A stretch of 47,989 nucleotides of DNA from Betaproteobacteria bacterium Ga0074130. Its GTDB lineage: Bacteria; Pseudomonadota; Gammaproteobacteria; Burkholderiales; Rhodocyclaceae. A program made the position numbers and the translations under genes. Each line of letters begins with the position of its first letter. Position 1 is the first letter of the stretch. Below the pieces are notes generated by a model. The model saw only the letters and a program-made list of their open reading frames with translations. It was not told where the DNA came from and searched no databases. This document shows positions 18,630 through 28,245 of the stretch, piece by piece. The stretch spans positions 1-47,989 of the forward strand of contig LNDZ01000027.1 of the NCBI GenBank assembly GCA_001464495.1, in the 5' to 3' direction.

Positions 18630-18666
18630 TCTGGAACAGGGTCTTATTTAAAGACCTTGTTCCAGA
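18630..18666. terminator. Long inverted repeat between htpG and glnE, overlapping the glnE end
   Basis: A 16-base arm (18630-18645) pairs with 18651-18666 around ATTTA, with one G-T pair. The right arm encodes the last residues of GlnE and its TAA stop lies in the left arm, so the convergent genes share one hairpin. There is no T-run on either side, so bidirectional termination is likely but not certain. Confidence 0.6.
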
Positions 18667-21397
18667 GACTGCGTATGGCATCAATTTGGGGCGCTACCTT
18701 TTCATGCTCGATGGTAGTGACCGCATGTCCTTGAAGTCGCAAGCTATGCTGTAGCTGGCGTAGCGTGTTGTAGGCGTTTGCTGCCGCGCGCGCAATGAAA
18801 ACATCAAGCAAGCCGAGTTCCCCGGCCAATTCAAGCAAGTCTGCGTTATCAAGGTGTTGAGCAAGCTCCGGGTGTTGGTTTCCATAAGCGAGCACCAGAT
18901 ACTGAACTGTAAACTCGACATCAACCAAACCACCGCGATCATGTTTTAACCCGAACAGATCCCCTTTGTTTTGCTTCTCTTCGCTGATCCGGTCACGCAT
19001 GTTCAGAACCTCGGCTTTGAGCGTAGTTAGCTCCCTTGGTTTGCATACAATACGCTGACGAATCTCCTCAAATTTATTGCCGACCTCTGGGTGTCCAACA
19101 ACGAAGCGCGCACGCGTCAAAGCTTGGTGCTCCCAGGTCCATGCCCGATTTTGTAGGTAGTGATCAAGGGTTTCTATTGTCGGTACGAGTACACCACTCT
19201 CACCATCTGGGCGGAGGCGCATGTCCACTTCATACAAAATCCCGGCGGGCATGGTGGTGTTTAACCAGTTCAACATTCTTTTGCCAAGTCTTGTGTAAAC
19301 ACGCTGTGCGTCCTCGTGTGTATCGTCATAAACGAATACCAGATCAAGGTCGCTGGCATATGAAAGCTCACGGCTTCCATATTTTCCATAGGCGATTACG
19401 CCGAATCTTGGCATGGGTCCGAACTCAGTCTCCATTGCCAGCCAAACGCGCTCTAGGAGCTCGGACAGAATGCTATCTGCCAAGATAGAGAGCCCCTTGC
19501 CTAGCTCTCTGGGGGTGATGCCTAGTAACTGTTCACGAGCAACGAGTCGAAATGTATGGGTTTGCCTGAACTCACACATGAGTTCAATTTGGCGTGATTC
19601 ATCCTTATTTCCTTCATTGTCAAGAATCTTGGAGAGTGACCTTTTTAATGCGTCACTGTCCATTCGCTCAATCAGATGGTTTGGATAAAGCAGCTCATCA
19701 AGCAGGATCGGATGCATCGCCAGAAAATTGGCAATCCAAGGGCTTGCTGCGCAGAAACGAATGAGCCTTTCAAGGACGCTTGGATATTGTGCGAGCAAAC
19801 CGAAATACACGGGTTGCTCGGGTAGCGCTTCAAATACCCTACAGACTCTGCGGAGTACCTCGGCAGAGCTTAGATGCTCCCCTGTGTGCCGAATGATGTT
19901 CGGAATCAGGTTATCGAGAGCCCGTCTTCCTTGTGCATTCATGGACAGATATGCACTACTTTTTCGAAGCCAGTTCAAGTGAGCCAAGCTCTGAGCCGGG
20001 TCTTGGTGACCGCATTCCCGAAGCAGTTCAAGGCTCCCATCTTGATGAAGATGGCTGTTCCAGACATCCATCAGTATGTCAGCACCTTCATCTGGGGATT
20101 GGGTAAAAACCGAGTTGAAGTGATGCTGGATGGCGTTGCGATGAAGATTCAAGGTCTCGGTCATGACTGTGGCATTGTCGATGGCCATGGTCTGAGCAAG
20201 CGCCGCTAAATCCGACTGGCTTTCTGGCAGTGTGTGCGTGAATGAGTCCGCCATGTATTGGAGTCGATGCTCAAGGCGGCGCAGGAAAACATAGGCTGAC
20301 GATAGCTCTTGAGAGGCGGATTTAGGCATTTCACGCCGATGCACCATGGCGTCCAGAACAATGAGGGTTGAGCGTACCCGCAGTCTGCTGTCTCGCCCCC
20401 CTCGGATCAGGCAGAATGTTTGAATCAAACATTCAATCTCGCGCAACCCACCCGGGCCTAATCTAAGGTTGTTATCGAGCCCTGCTTGAGTAATTTCACG
20501 CCGTAAGGCGTTGTGCTTGCCTCTGAGGGTTTGAAAAACCGTGTAATCCAGAAAGCGACGGAAAACAAAAGGGTGAATGATTTTGTCTAGTGGCGTAGTT
20601 GGCCCAATCAGTGCCCGTGCCGAAATCCAGACACTCCGTTCCCCCTCATCTAGGTGTGTGGCAATGTGACGTTCTAGGGTTGCTGTGCTGCAAGCAAGAG
20701 GGGCTTTATCTAGTCCTGGCTGCCGATTATTGAAGAGACGTAGTACGAGTTGCCCGCTGCTATCCGGACCAAGAATTTTCCATAAGTCGGAAACGATGTT
20801 CGAAAAGTAGGCGCGATTATCAAGCGTTGAGGTGCCGTTGGTTTTGCCCTCTTCCTCGTAGACAAACACAAGGTCTACATCGCAGGCAGGACTCATTTCT
20901 CGTTCACCAAGCCGACCAAGTGCGAGTACTGTTAACTCAACGACATTGTGTGACTCATTGCCAATTGGCTGCCCGTAAGTTTTTGACGCTTGAATCGTCA
21001 GATATTCGAGAGCCATACAAATTGCGTTATCAGCAAATTCACTGATAACTGACATTGCTTTTTCAAGGGGATAATCGGCTAAGCATTCGTGAGCGCAAAG
21101 ATGTAGCCAGAGTTGCTCTCTTGACTCGACCAAATGGTTGCGCAGTCGCTCGGCAGAAGGTAGGTCATCGAGACTTTCCCAGTGATGATCAGAAAAAATC
21201 TTTTTCAGCAGATCTTCTGGCTGGGTTGCAAGTATCTTCCTTTCAGCAATTGCATGCTTTTGCAGAAGCCTAGCCGCGACAGGCGAAAATACTTGCAGGA
21301 GTGACTGTTGCGTAGGAGGACCGTAGCCTGGCTCAGCAGCTAGAGTAGCGGTGGACGCGAGCGAGTCATCATGATCACTGGTGCGTTGTATCGACAT
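18644..21397 (-). CDS. glnE: Bifunctional glutamine synthetase adenylyltransferase/deadenylase
   Basis: 917 residues, near the usual 940. It adenylylates glutamine synthetase to switch it off and removes AMP to switch it on, under PII control. Two nucleotidyltransferase folds are seen: an N-terminal one with DVDL at 173-176 (adenylyl-removing) and a second with ASDLDLVFVYDD around residue 680 (adenylylating), each followed by a GlnD/PII-uridylyltransferase-like helical region. The start follows GGAGAC. The gene is visibly richer in A+T than its neighbours (23 G/C out of 60 at 19561-19620, against 35 of 60 in htpG at 17761-17820). It stands alone: no glutamine synthetase gene is near. Confidence 0.94.
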   Translation of the reverse strand: MSIQRTSDHDDSLASTATLAAEPGYGPPTQQSLLQVFSPVAARLLQKHAIAERKILATQPEDLLKKIFSDHHWESLDDLPSAERLRNHLVESREQLWLHLCAHECLADYPLEKAMSVISEFADNAICMALEYLTIQASKTYGQPIGNESHNVVELTVLALGRLGEREMSPACDVDLVFVYEEEGKTNGTSTLDNRAYFSNIVSDLWKILGPDSSGQLVLRLFNNRQPGLDKAPLACSTATLERHIATHLDEGERSVWISARALIGPTTPLDKIIHPFVFRRFLDYTVFQTLRGKHNALRREITQAGLDNNLRLGPGGLREIECLIQTFCLIRGGRDSRLRVRSTLIVLDAMVHRREMPKSASQELSSAYVFLRRLEHRLQYMADSFTHTLPESQSDLAALAQTMAIDNATVMTETLNLHRNAIQHHFNSVFTQSPDEGADILMDVWNSHLHQDGSLELLRECGHQDPAQSLAHLNWLRKSSAYLSMNAQGRRALDNLIPNIIRHTGEHLSSAEVLRRVCRVFEALPEQPVYFGLLAQYPSVLERLIRFCAASPWIANFLAMHPILLDELLYPNHLIERMDSDALKRSLSKILDNEGNKDESRQIELMCEFRQTHTFRLVAREQLLGITPRELGKGLSILADSILSELLERVWLAMETEFGPMPRFGVIAYGKYGSRELSYASDLDLVFVYDDTHEDAQRVYTRLGKRMLNWLNTTMPAGILYEVDMRLRPDGESGVLVPTIETLDHYLQNRAWTWEHQALTRARFVVGHPEVGNKFEEIRQRIVCKPRELTTLKAEVLNMRDRISEEKQNKGDLFGLKHDRGGLVDVEFTVQYLVLAYGNQHPELAQHLDNADLLELAGELGLLDVFIARAAANAYNTLRQLQHSLRLQGHAVTTIEHEKVAPQIDAIRSLWNKVFK

Positions 21398-21520
21398 GGT
21401 TAACCGTTGTCTCCATGAAGCATGAATGTCAGCATCAAGAACTTAAGCTAATCATGAGTTAGTTCCGCTCTGCATGTAAAACAGAATTGGTTTAACAGGT
21501 CAGAAAATTTATCTATTTTG

Positions 21521-22018
21521 ATGGCATATGAAACCTCAGCGCCCCGAGAGTCACTAGTTGGGCTCCCACCTTTGCTTCAGCATGACACGGAGATATTGAT
21601 ACTTGGTTCATTTCCATCTTCAATATCACTGAGTGAGCGGCAGTATTATGCAAACAGTCGCAATCAATTCTGGAAAATCCTTGGTGCTGTGACGGGTTCC
21701 CCCTTGCATCAAATGGACTACGACCAACGGTGGCCATTACTGCTAGCCACTGGTATTGGGCTCTGGGATGTCTATGCCAGCTGTGAACGCGAAGGTAGCC
21801 TCGATAGCGATATCCGCATGGGCGTACCGAATGACTTTGCGTCATTGGCAACGCGTGCACCAAAGCTGAAGCGTGTCTGCTTCAACGGACAGACGGCAGG
21901 CAAGTTTCAACGTCTTTTTTGGGATATGGGCTATACGGTACTGGTCTTGCCTTCCACCAGCCCAGCCTATACGCTAGCCTTTGAGCGCAAGCTTGCCGCC
22001 TGGCGGGCGGCCTTGTAA
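21521..22018 (+). CDS. DNA-deoxyinosine glycosylase (UDG superfamily, HDG type)
   Basis: 165 residues. It should remove hypoxanthine, the product of adenine deamination, from DNA. Diagnostic blocks are EILILGSFPSS near the N-terminus, YYANSRNQFWKIL, GIGLWDVY and the C-terminal LPSTSPAY, which together define the hypoxanthine-DNA glycosylase group of the uracil-DNA glycosylase fold. I chose ATG at 21521; a TTG directly before it is possible. A small cysteine-cluster protein starts 42 bases downstream in the same direction, so the two may be co-transcribed. Confidence 0.88.
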   Translation: MAYETSAPRESLVGLPPLLQHDTEILILGSFPSSISLSERQYYANSRNQFWKILGAVTGSPLHQMDYDQRWPLLLATGIGLWDVYASCEREGSLDSDIRMGVPNDFASLATRAPKLKRVCFNGQTAGKFQRLFWDMGYTVLVLPSTSPAYTLAFERKLAAWRAAL

Positions 22019-22060
22019 TCACCCATACGGCTCGTTTCCCTTGCCACCGTCGGAGAGGCT

Positions 22061-22396
22061 GTGTCTCAGATCATTCGTCTTCATCGCAGCGCGCCAGACA
22101 AGCCACCAGCAGGCCTGCCCTGCAATGGTTGTGGCGTCTGTTGTGCCAGCGAGCCCTGTCCGCTGGGCATTCTGGTCAGTCGCAAGCGTAAGGGTGCATG
22201 CAAGGCGCTGCAATGGAGTGAGGCTGACTCAAGCTACCGCTGCGGGCTGATTGTTCAGCCGGCTCAGTATTTGCCGCGTGGGTTGGGCTGGCTGTCGGCA
22301 GCAGTTTCGCGCATTGCGTATCGCTATATTTCTGCTGGCAGTGGCTGTGATTCGACGCTGCAAATAGAGCAAGCCACCGAGCGTCGCTTACCGTAA
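22061..22396 (+). CDS. Small cysteine-cluster protein of unknown function
   Basis: 111 residues starting at GTG, preceded by a good CGGAGAGG ribosome binding site. Cysteines at 21, 24, 27, 28 and 33 (CNGCGVCC and EPCPLG), then at 47 and 61 and one near the C-terminus, suggest a metal or iron-sulfur site, reminiscent of YkgJ-type CxxCxxCC proteins but shorter. No membrane segment or signal peptide. It follows a DNA glycosylase by 42 bases; a role in repair is possible but not shown. No ATG start is available in frame near the N-terminus. Confidence 0.7.
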   Translation: MSQIIRLHRSAPDKPPAGLPCNGCGVCCASEPCPLGILVSRKRKGACKALQWSEADSSYRCGLIVQPAQYLPRGLGWLSAAVSRIAYRYISAGSGCDSTLQIEQATERRLP

Positions 22397-22481
22397 CAGC
22401 AGCCAGCAAAACGAGCTGATGTGACCGATGCTCTGGTCAGTACAGCCCGTAGCGGAGGCGTTGCTTTGAGGGGGAGCTACT

Positions 22482-25400
22482 TCAAGGGGCGGCTTGGCCC
22501 TCGGCCGGGCTTGCTAGTGCTGCCTTGTCGGTAGGCCCCATCTTGCGCTTCAGCCATTCCACACCGTCATCGACATACGTGAACAGCACAGGAATCACCA
22601 GCAGGCTCAGGAAGGTTGAGGTGATCAGGCCGCCAATCACTACAATTGCCATCGGCGAGCGGAAGCTCGGATCGACACCCAGCCCCAGTGCAATCGGCAT
22701 CATGCCGGCCGCCATGGCGATGGTGGTCATGATGATCGGACGCGCGCGCTTATGGCACGCGTCGAGCAAGGCATCCCAGCGATTCATGCCATGGTCACGT
22801 CTTGCCACGATGGCGTACTCAATCAGCAAGATCGAGTTTTTGGTGGCAATCCCCATCAGCATGATCAAGCCAATCATCGAGGGCATGGAGACTGCTGTGT
22901 GCGTGATGAATAGCGCAAAGAAAGCACCGGGAATCGACAGCACCAGCGCCGCCAGAATGGTTACGGGCTGCACAAAGTCGTGGAACAGCAGCACCAGCAC
23001 AATGTAGATGCACATCACGCCGGTGAGCATGGCCAGACCAAAGCTGGAGAACAGTTCGCCCATCGCCTCGGCATCGCCCACTGTGGTTTGAATCACACCC
23101 GGTGGCAGCTTTTGCAAGCTGGGCAGGGCCTTAGCCAGTTTTTCAACTTCGCCCAGTGGCATTTGATTCAGCTCAATGTCAAAGTTGATGTTGCGCTGGC
23201 GATCATAGCGACTGATTTCCGCCGGGCCGCTGTCCAGACTTAAGGTAGCAATACTTCCCAATGGTACGGGGCCATGTGCGCCGGGCACCGCCAAGCGTGA
23301 CAGGAGCTCCAAATTAGTCCGTGCGGTCTGCGGAAGCTTCACCACAATCGGCACTTGGCGTTCAGAGAGATTGAGCTTGGACAAGAATTGGTCATAGTCG
23401 CCATTGGTGGCAATGCGCAGGGTGTCTGCAATTGCTACCGACGTCACACCGAGATTGGCGGCTTGCGCAAAGTCAGGGCGGACAATGATTTCAGGACGCA
23501 CTAGGCTGGCGGAGGAGGTGATGCCGCCAATACCGGGGATGGAGCGCAGCTCGCGCTCGACCAGATGTGCATGCTCGGCGAGCACACCGCCATCGTCACC
23601 AGCCAGTACCAACACATACTTTTCATTCGAGCCACCCAAGCCGACTTTCACACGCACGCCGGGGATGACCTGGAGGGCTGTGCGTAACTGGCCTTCGATG
23701 GCTTGTTTGCTCACACCGCCGCGATCATTACGATGCGTCATGTTGATGGTCAGCACTGCCTTATTCACCTGCGCAGCCCCAGCCGGCGCGAACGGGTCGC
23801 CACCGGCACTGCCGCCGCCGATGGCGGTGTAGATCATCTTGATGTTCTGGTTCTTCTCGACGATGCGACGAGCCTGCTCAGCAGCAGCCAGTGTCTGCTT
23901 GAAGTTGCTGCCGGGTGGTAGCGTCAGTGTGACCTGTGTTTGCGATAGATCATCTGGCGGAATGAAGCCAGTGGGCAGGAAGCCAACGAGGAAAAATGAG
24001 AGCACCAGAAAGGCCAGCGCACCAAGGGTTGTCCGCACACGGTGACGCAGGCAGGCCTGCGCCCAACTCATATAGGTGGCCATCCAGCTCGGTTCTTTGT
24101 GTTCGGTGGTGCTTGGCTTGAGGATGTAGGCCGCCATCATGGGCGTGAGCATCCGTGCAACCACCAGCGAGAAGAACACGGCGATGGCTGCAGTCCAGCC
24201 GAATTGCACAAAGAACTTGCCGGGTACGCCACTCATGAAGGCGGTTGGCAGGAACACGGCGATCAGGGTGAATGTCGTGGCAATCACGGCGAGACCGATT
24301 TCATCCGCAGCTTCCATCGATGCTTCGTACGGGGTCTTGCCCATGCGTAAGTGACGCATGATGTTTTCGATTTCCACAATCGCATCATCGACCAAGATAC
24401 CGATCACCAAGGAGAGCGACAGCAGCGTCACTACGTTGATCGAGAAGCCGAGCAGGTACATGAAGCCAAACGCGGGGATCACAGACAGTGGCAGCGCAGC
24501 AGCCGATACAAAGGTGGCACGCCAATCGCGCAGGAAGAACCAGACCACGATCACCGCAAGAATGGCACCTTCGTACAGCAGCCACATCGAGCCGTGGTAG
24601 TTCTCCTCCACCGGATCGACAAAGTTGAAGGCCTCGGTAATCTCGATTTCTGGATGCGCCACCTTGAGCGCCTCAAGTGCCGCCTTGATGCCCTTGCTGA
24701 CTTCGACTTCACCGGCGCCACGGCTCCGCGTGATTTCAAAACCCACCACCGGCTTGCCGTTAAGTAGCGCGGTGGTGCGTTGTTCACCCACGGTATCGCT
24801 CACAGTGGCCACTTGGTCGAGACGAATACGGCGGCCATCGCTCAGCGCAATTTGCATCGCGGCCAGCTCAGGGCCGGTTTTTACGGTGCCCAGCGTACGT
24901 ACGGATTGCTCAGCATCGCCCACATCAGTGCGGCCGCCAGAAGCCTCGCGCTGCGTCTGGCGCAATTGGCGCGAGATGTCGGCAGCGGTGGCATTGAGTG
25001 CCTGCAAGCGCAGCGGGTCAAGCTCGACACGGATTTCGCGGCTCACGCCGCCCACACGTGCAACTGCACCTACGCCGCGTACGTTGAGCATCTTGCGGGT
25101 GACGGTGTTATCGACAAACCAGCTCAGCGCTTCGTCATCCATCTTGTCCGACGCAATGGTGTAGGTCAGGATGGGCAGGCCGGACAACTCCATCTTGGAG
25201 ATAACAGGATCGCGCAGGTCGCCCGGCAGGTCAGCCCGCACGCGGCTGATGGCATCACGCACATCGTTCACCGCTTCCTGCGTGTTCTTCTCTAGGCGGA
25301 ATTCAACCGTGATGGTGACGGTGCCGTCTTGCACCTTGGTATAGATGTGTTTAACCCCTTGCAGCGTGGCGATCGAGTTTTCGATCTTGCGCGCAACATC

Positions 25401-25583
25401 CGTCTCCAACTGTGCGGGCGAGGCACCGGGCAACGAGGCGGTGACATTGACCGTGGGAAGGTCAATGTCGGGGAAGTTCTGAATCTTCATGTCGCTGAAG
25501 CCGTAGAAGCCAAACAGCGTCAGCATGATGAAGAGGAGGATGCTCGGAATCGGGTTCCGGATCGACCAGGCGGAAACGTTCAT
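22482..25583 (-). CDS. RND-family (HAE1-type) multidrug efflux permease
   Basis: 1033 residues, the usual length. An inner-membrane proton antiporter that exports hydrophobic compounds through the adaptor and outer-membrane channel encoded upstream. It has the twelve-helix layout with two large periplasmic loops. LVDDAIVEIEN supplies the paired Asp residues of the proton relay in TM4, and the second half repeats the pattern. I chose ATG at 25583 (MNVSAWSIRNP), 16 bases after the adaptor stop; a longer frame upstream would overlap the adaptor gene and begin with residues unlike the family. Third structural gene of a TetR-controlled operon; the substrate is unknown. Confidence 0.94.
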   Translation of the reverse strand: MNVSAWSIRNPIPSILLFIMLTLFGFYGFSDMKIQNFPDIDLPTVNVTASLPGASPAQLETDVARKIENSIATLQGVKHIYTKVQDGTVTITVEFRLEKNTQEAVNDVRDAISRVRADLPGDLRDPVISKMELSGLPILTYTIASDKMDDEALSWFVDNTVTRKMLNVRGVGAVARVGGVSREIRVELDPLRLQALNATAADISRQLRQTQREASGGRTDVGDAEQSVRTLGTVKTGPELAAMQIALSDGRRIRLDQVATVSDTVGEQRTTALLNGKPVVGFEITRSRGAGEVEVSKGIKAALEALKVAHPEIEITEAFNFVDPVEENYHGSMWLLYEGAILAVIVVWFFLRDWRATFVSAAALPLSVIPAFGFMYLLGFSINVVTLLSLSLVIGILVDDAIVEIENIMRHLRMGKTPYEASMEAADEIGLAVIATTFTLIAVFLPTAFMSGVPGKFFVQFGWTAAIAVFFSLVVARMLTPMMAAYILKPSTTEHKEPSWMATYMSWAQACLRHRVRTTLGALAFLVLSFFLVGFLPTGFIPPDDLSQTQVTLTLPPGSNFKQTLAAAEQARRIVEKNQNIKMIYTAIGGGSAGGDPFAPAGAAQVNKAVLTINMTHRNDRGGVSKQAIEGQLRTALQVIPGVRVKVGLGGSNEKYVLVLAGDDGGVLAEHAHLVERELRSIPGIGGITSSASLVRPEIIVRPDFAQAANLGVTSVAIADTLRIATNGDYDQFLSKLNLSERQVPIVVKLPQTARTNLELLSRLAVPGAHGPVPLGSIATLSLDSGPAEISRYDRQRNINFDIELNQMPLGEVEKLAKALPSLQKLPPGVIQTTVGDAEAMGELFSSFGLAMLTGVMCIYIVLVLLFHDFVQPVTILAALVLSIPGAFFALFITHTAVSMPSMIGLIMLMGIATKNSILLIEYAIVARRDHGMNRWDALLDACHKRARPIIMTTIAMAAGMMPIALGLGVDPSFRSPMAIVVIGGLITSTFLSLLVIPVLFTYVDDGVEWLKRKMGPTDKAALASPAEGQAAP

Positions 25584-25599
25584 GATGGGTGTCTCTGTT

Positions 25600-26751
25600 C
25601 TACTTGGCGGTGGCGGTTGCGGCAGCCTGAGCTGGAGCGACATCGGCAGATTCGGATGCAACGACACGGACCACATCACCATCTGTCAGGAAGCCACCAC
25701 CGGAGACGACGATACGTGCGGTGGTGTCGATGCCATTCAGGATCTCAACGCGTTCATCCATACGTCGGCCGAGTCCTACCTTGGTCTGGATGACCTTGTT
25801 GTCAGGGCCAACGCGGAAAACGAAGCTGTAGCCATCGCGCACCATCACGGCACTTTGCGGCAGAGTCAGGCCATCGCTGCTACCGATTTCAAATTCGCCG
25901 GCGGCAAACATTCCGGCGCGCGCGGCGCCGGGTGTCGGCAGATCGACATAGACAAGTCCGTTACGGGTCTTCGGGTCAATGCTCGGGGCCAGCATGCGCA
26001 CCTTGCCCTTCACATTGATGCCGCTACCCGCATCGATATTCACGACCTGTCCCGGCTTCAGCAAGGTGAGTTGTGCAGCTGGCACTTCGGCACGCCATTC
26101 CAAGCGTCCCTGACGGATCAGACGGAACAATTCCGAGCTGGCGGGCACCGCGCCCAATGTCGCATTCCGCGCCGAGATCACGCCGTCATCCGGTGCGGTA
26201 ATGCGCGTATCGGCTAAGCGCACTTCCTGTGCGCGGGCGGCGGCAATCTGCGCCTTGGCACGGGCACGTGCGGTTTCGGCTGCGGTGATGTATTGCACGA
26301 GTTGCTGTTCGCTCAGGGCACCGCTATCGGCGACTTTTTTGGCGCGCTCGGCATTGGCTTCGGCTTCCGCCGCAGAGGCCTCGGCTTCGGCGGCGCGGGC
26401 GCGGGTTTGTTCAAGATCGGCGGCGACGGTTTGGCTGGCAAATGTGGCCAGTACTTGGCCCCGCTTTACGACATCACCGACATTGACCTTGACCTCGGAC
26501 AGCACCAGCCCGGTGACATTCGCGCCAATGATGGCTTCCTGCCAAGCTTCGATATTGCCGTTGGCCGCGAGGCGTTGCGTCATGCGCATGGGCAGTGGCG
26601 CTTCGACATTCACGCTGAGCGATGGTAACGGACCTTTCGCGGCGTCATCTGGGGCATCTTGCTTGCCGCTGCGCGTAACGATAACAAGTGCAAGCAGCGC
26701 TGCCGATACGGCCAGGCCGATGAGAAGTGGCTTCTTGTGTTCAGGCTTCAT
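25600..26751 (-). CDS. RND efflux periplasmic adaptor (membrane fusion protein)
   Basis: 383 residues. An N-terminal membrane anchor (about 9-26), a barrel-sandwich/lipoyl half-motif (NIEAWQEAIIGANVTGLV), a long alpha-helical hairpin rich in Ala/Glu (about 110-180), the second lipoyl half (DTRITAPDDGVIS) and a beta-barrel domain. There is no lipobox Cys, so the anchor is a transmembrane helix. It bridges the RND permease and the NodT-type channel encoded on either side. Spacing is 18 bases from the channel gene and 16 bases to the permease. Confidence 0.92.
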   Translation of the reverse strand: MKPEHKKPLLIGLAVSAALLALVIVTRSGKQDAPDDAAKGPLPSLSVNVEAPLPMRMTQRLAANGNIEAWQEAIIGANVTGLVLSEVKVNVGDVVKRGQVLATFASQTVAADLEQTRARAAEAEASAAEAEANAERAKKVADSGALSEQQLVQYITAAETARARAKAQIAAARAQEVRLADTRITAPDDGVISARNATLGAVPASSELFRLIRQGRLEWRAEVPAAQLTLLKPGQVVNIDAGSGINVKGKVRMLAPSIDPKTRNGLVYVDLPTPGAARAGMFAAGEFEIGSSDGLTLPQSAVMVRDGYSFVFRVGPDNKVIQTKVGLGRRMDERVEILNGIDTTARIVVSGGGFLTDGDVVRVVASESADVAPAQAAATATAK

Positions 26752-26769
26752 GGTCTGAGGGTCTTATCG

Positions 26770-28236
26770 TTAATTGGTGTTCTTGGTTGCTGCTGGCGTG
26801 GGCTCGGCGCTGGCGATCTGGTCTTGTGCCGTCCAGCCGCCACCGAGTGCGCGATACAGGGAAATCCATGCTGCTACGCGTTCGCGCTGCAGATTGATCA
26901 ATGTCGTTTTGGCGGTGCTGAGCGAGCGGCGCGCGTCTTCGAGCTCGAACACATTGGCCATGCCGTGTTGATGGCGCGATTCAACGCCGCGGAATGAGGC
27001 GGCATAGCCAGCTACCGCAGTTTCTGCATCCTTCTGCCGTTCAGCGGTGCTGTCCAGCGTGATCAGGGCTTCTTCCACCTCACGGATGGCAGTACGCAGC
27101 TTGGCGGCGTATTGGCTGGCCGCTTCGTCGTAGCGCGCGCGGCCGGCATCCACATTGGCACGGCGCACACCGCCGTCATACAGAGGCAGGGTTAAGGTGA
27201 CGGGGCCGAAGCTCCACGTCGGGCCGCTGCTGACACTGGTGCTGGTTTCAAAACGGCCACGCCCCACACTGCCGGTCAGGCTGATGCGTGGATAGCGCTG
27301 TGCCTGCAGCTGCGTGACTTCCGCATTTGCGGCCATGACCGTTTGTGCCGCGCTGTAGAGATCGGGACGTTGCGCCAACACGGTGGCCGGCACTTCGGCA
27401 ATACCAATCTGTGCGGGCTGCGGGATACGCCCCTTGCGTTCCGTGTTCTCGCTGCCGAGCTTTTGGCGTAGGCTGGCTTCATCAATGGCCGTGAGTGCGA
27501 CCAAGGCCTTGACCTGAATTTCGCACTGGGCGCGTTGCTGTGACAAGGCATTGTTGCCTTGCGCCGCACTCGCAAGCGCAAGCCCGGCATTGGCGGGGGA
27601 TTCAAGACCGGCGTCGCGGTTGATCTCAGACAGGCGCGCGGTGCGGCGGCGTGAGTCGGCATCGATCTTGAGCTGGTCGAGCTGCGCTTCACAGGCGCGC
27701 AAGGCGATGTAACTGTTGGCAGTCTCTGCAGCTACGGAGACACGTGCAGCATGCCATTCGGCACGCGCACCGGCGAGGCGTGCATCGGCCGCATCGCTGC
27801 CGGCACTGTTGGCGCCGAACAGGTCAATCTCCCAGCTGGCGGCTAAGGCGCTCGACGTGCTGGTGCCGAGTGGAAAACGGATATCGCCCTGACCGCGGCT
27901 GGCATTCAAGTTGGCATCCAGCTTGGGGCCGAGCGATGCGCTAGCAGAGACAGCCGTGGCGCGTGCTTGTTCAATGCGTGAGCGTGCGGATGCGAGGGAT
28001 GGGCTAACGTTCTGCGCCGCTTCAATCAGCTCGGCGAGGAGCGGGTCGTCAAACTGGCTCCACCATTGTTTGAGGTCAGAGCGCTTACCATCGTGCGGCA
28101 GCGGGGCTTGCCATTGTTCTGGAACACGCGCTTCGGAGGCGCGCATGGCATCGGTCTTGATGCCGTGATCGTGGAGTAGGGCGCAACCGCCGAGCAGGCT
28201 GCTGGCAAGCAGAATGGAGAAAAGTGTCAAGCGCAT
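26770..28236 (-). CDS. NodT-family outer-membrane efflux lipoprotein
   Basis: 488 residues. A lipoprotein signal peptide with lipobox LLGGC (Cys18), then the duplicated outer-membrane efflux protein domain with two long coiled helices per repeat (for example LASARSRIEQARATAV and RYPRISLTGSVGRG). It forms the trimeric TolC-like channel for the RND pump. I chose ATG at 28236; a TTG two codons earlier is the alternative. The start is only 9 bases after the tetR stop with no strong ribosome binding site, which suggests translational coupling. Confidence 0.93.
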   Translation of the reverse strand: MRLTLFSILLASSLLGGCALLHDHGIKTDAMRASEARVPEQWQAPLPHDGKRSDLKQWWSQFDDPLLAELIEAAQNVSPSLASARSRIEQARATAVSASASLGPKLDANLNASRGQGDIRFPLGTSTSSALAASWEIDLFGANSAGSDAADARLAGARAEWHAARVSVAAETANSYIALRACEAQLDQLKIDADSRRRTARLSEINRDAGLESPANAGLALASAAQGNNALSQQRAQCEIQVKALVALTAIDEASLRQKLGSENTERKGRIPQPAQIGIAEVPATVLAQRPDLYSAAQTVMAANAEVTQLQAQRYPRISLTGSVGRGRFETSTSVSSGPTWSFGPVTLTLPLYDGGVRRANVDAGRARYDEAASQYAAKLRTAIREVEEALITLDSTAERQKDAETAVAGYAASFRGVESRHQHGMANVFELEDARRSLSTAKTTLINLQRERVAAWISLYRALGGGWTAQDQIASAEPTPAATKNTN

Positions 28237-28245
28237 GGTCAAGAG

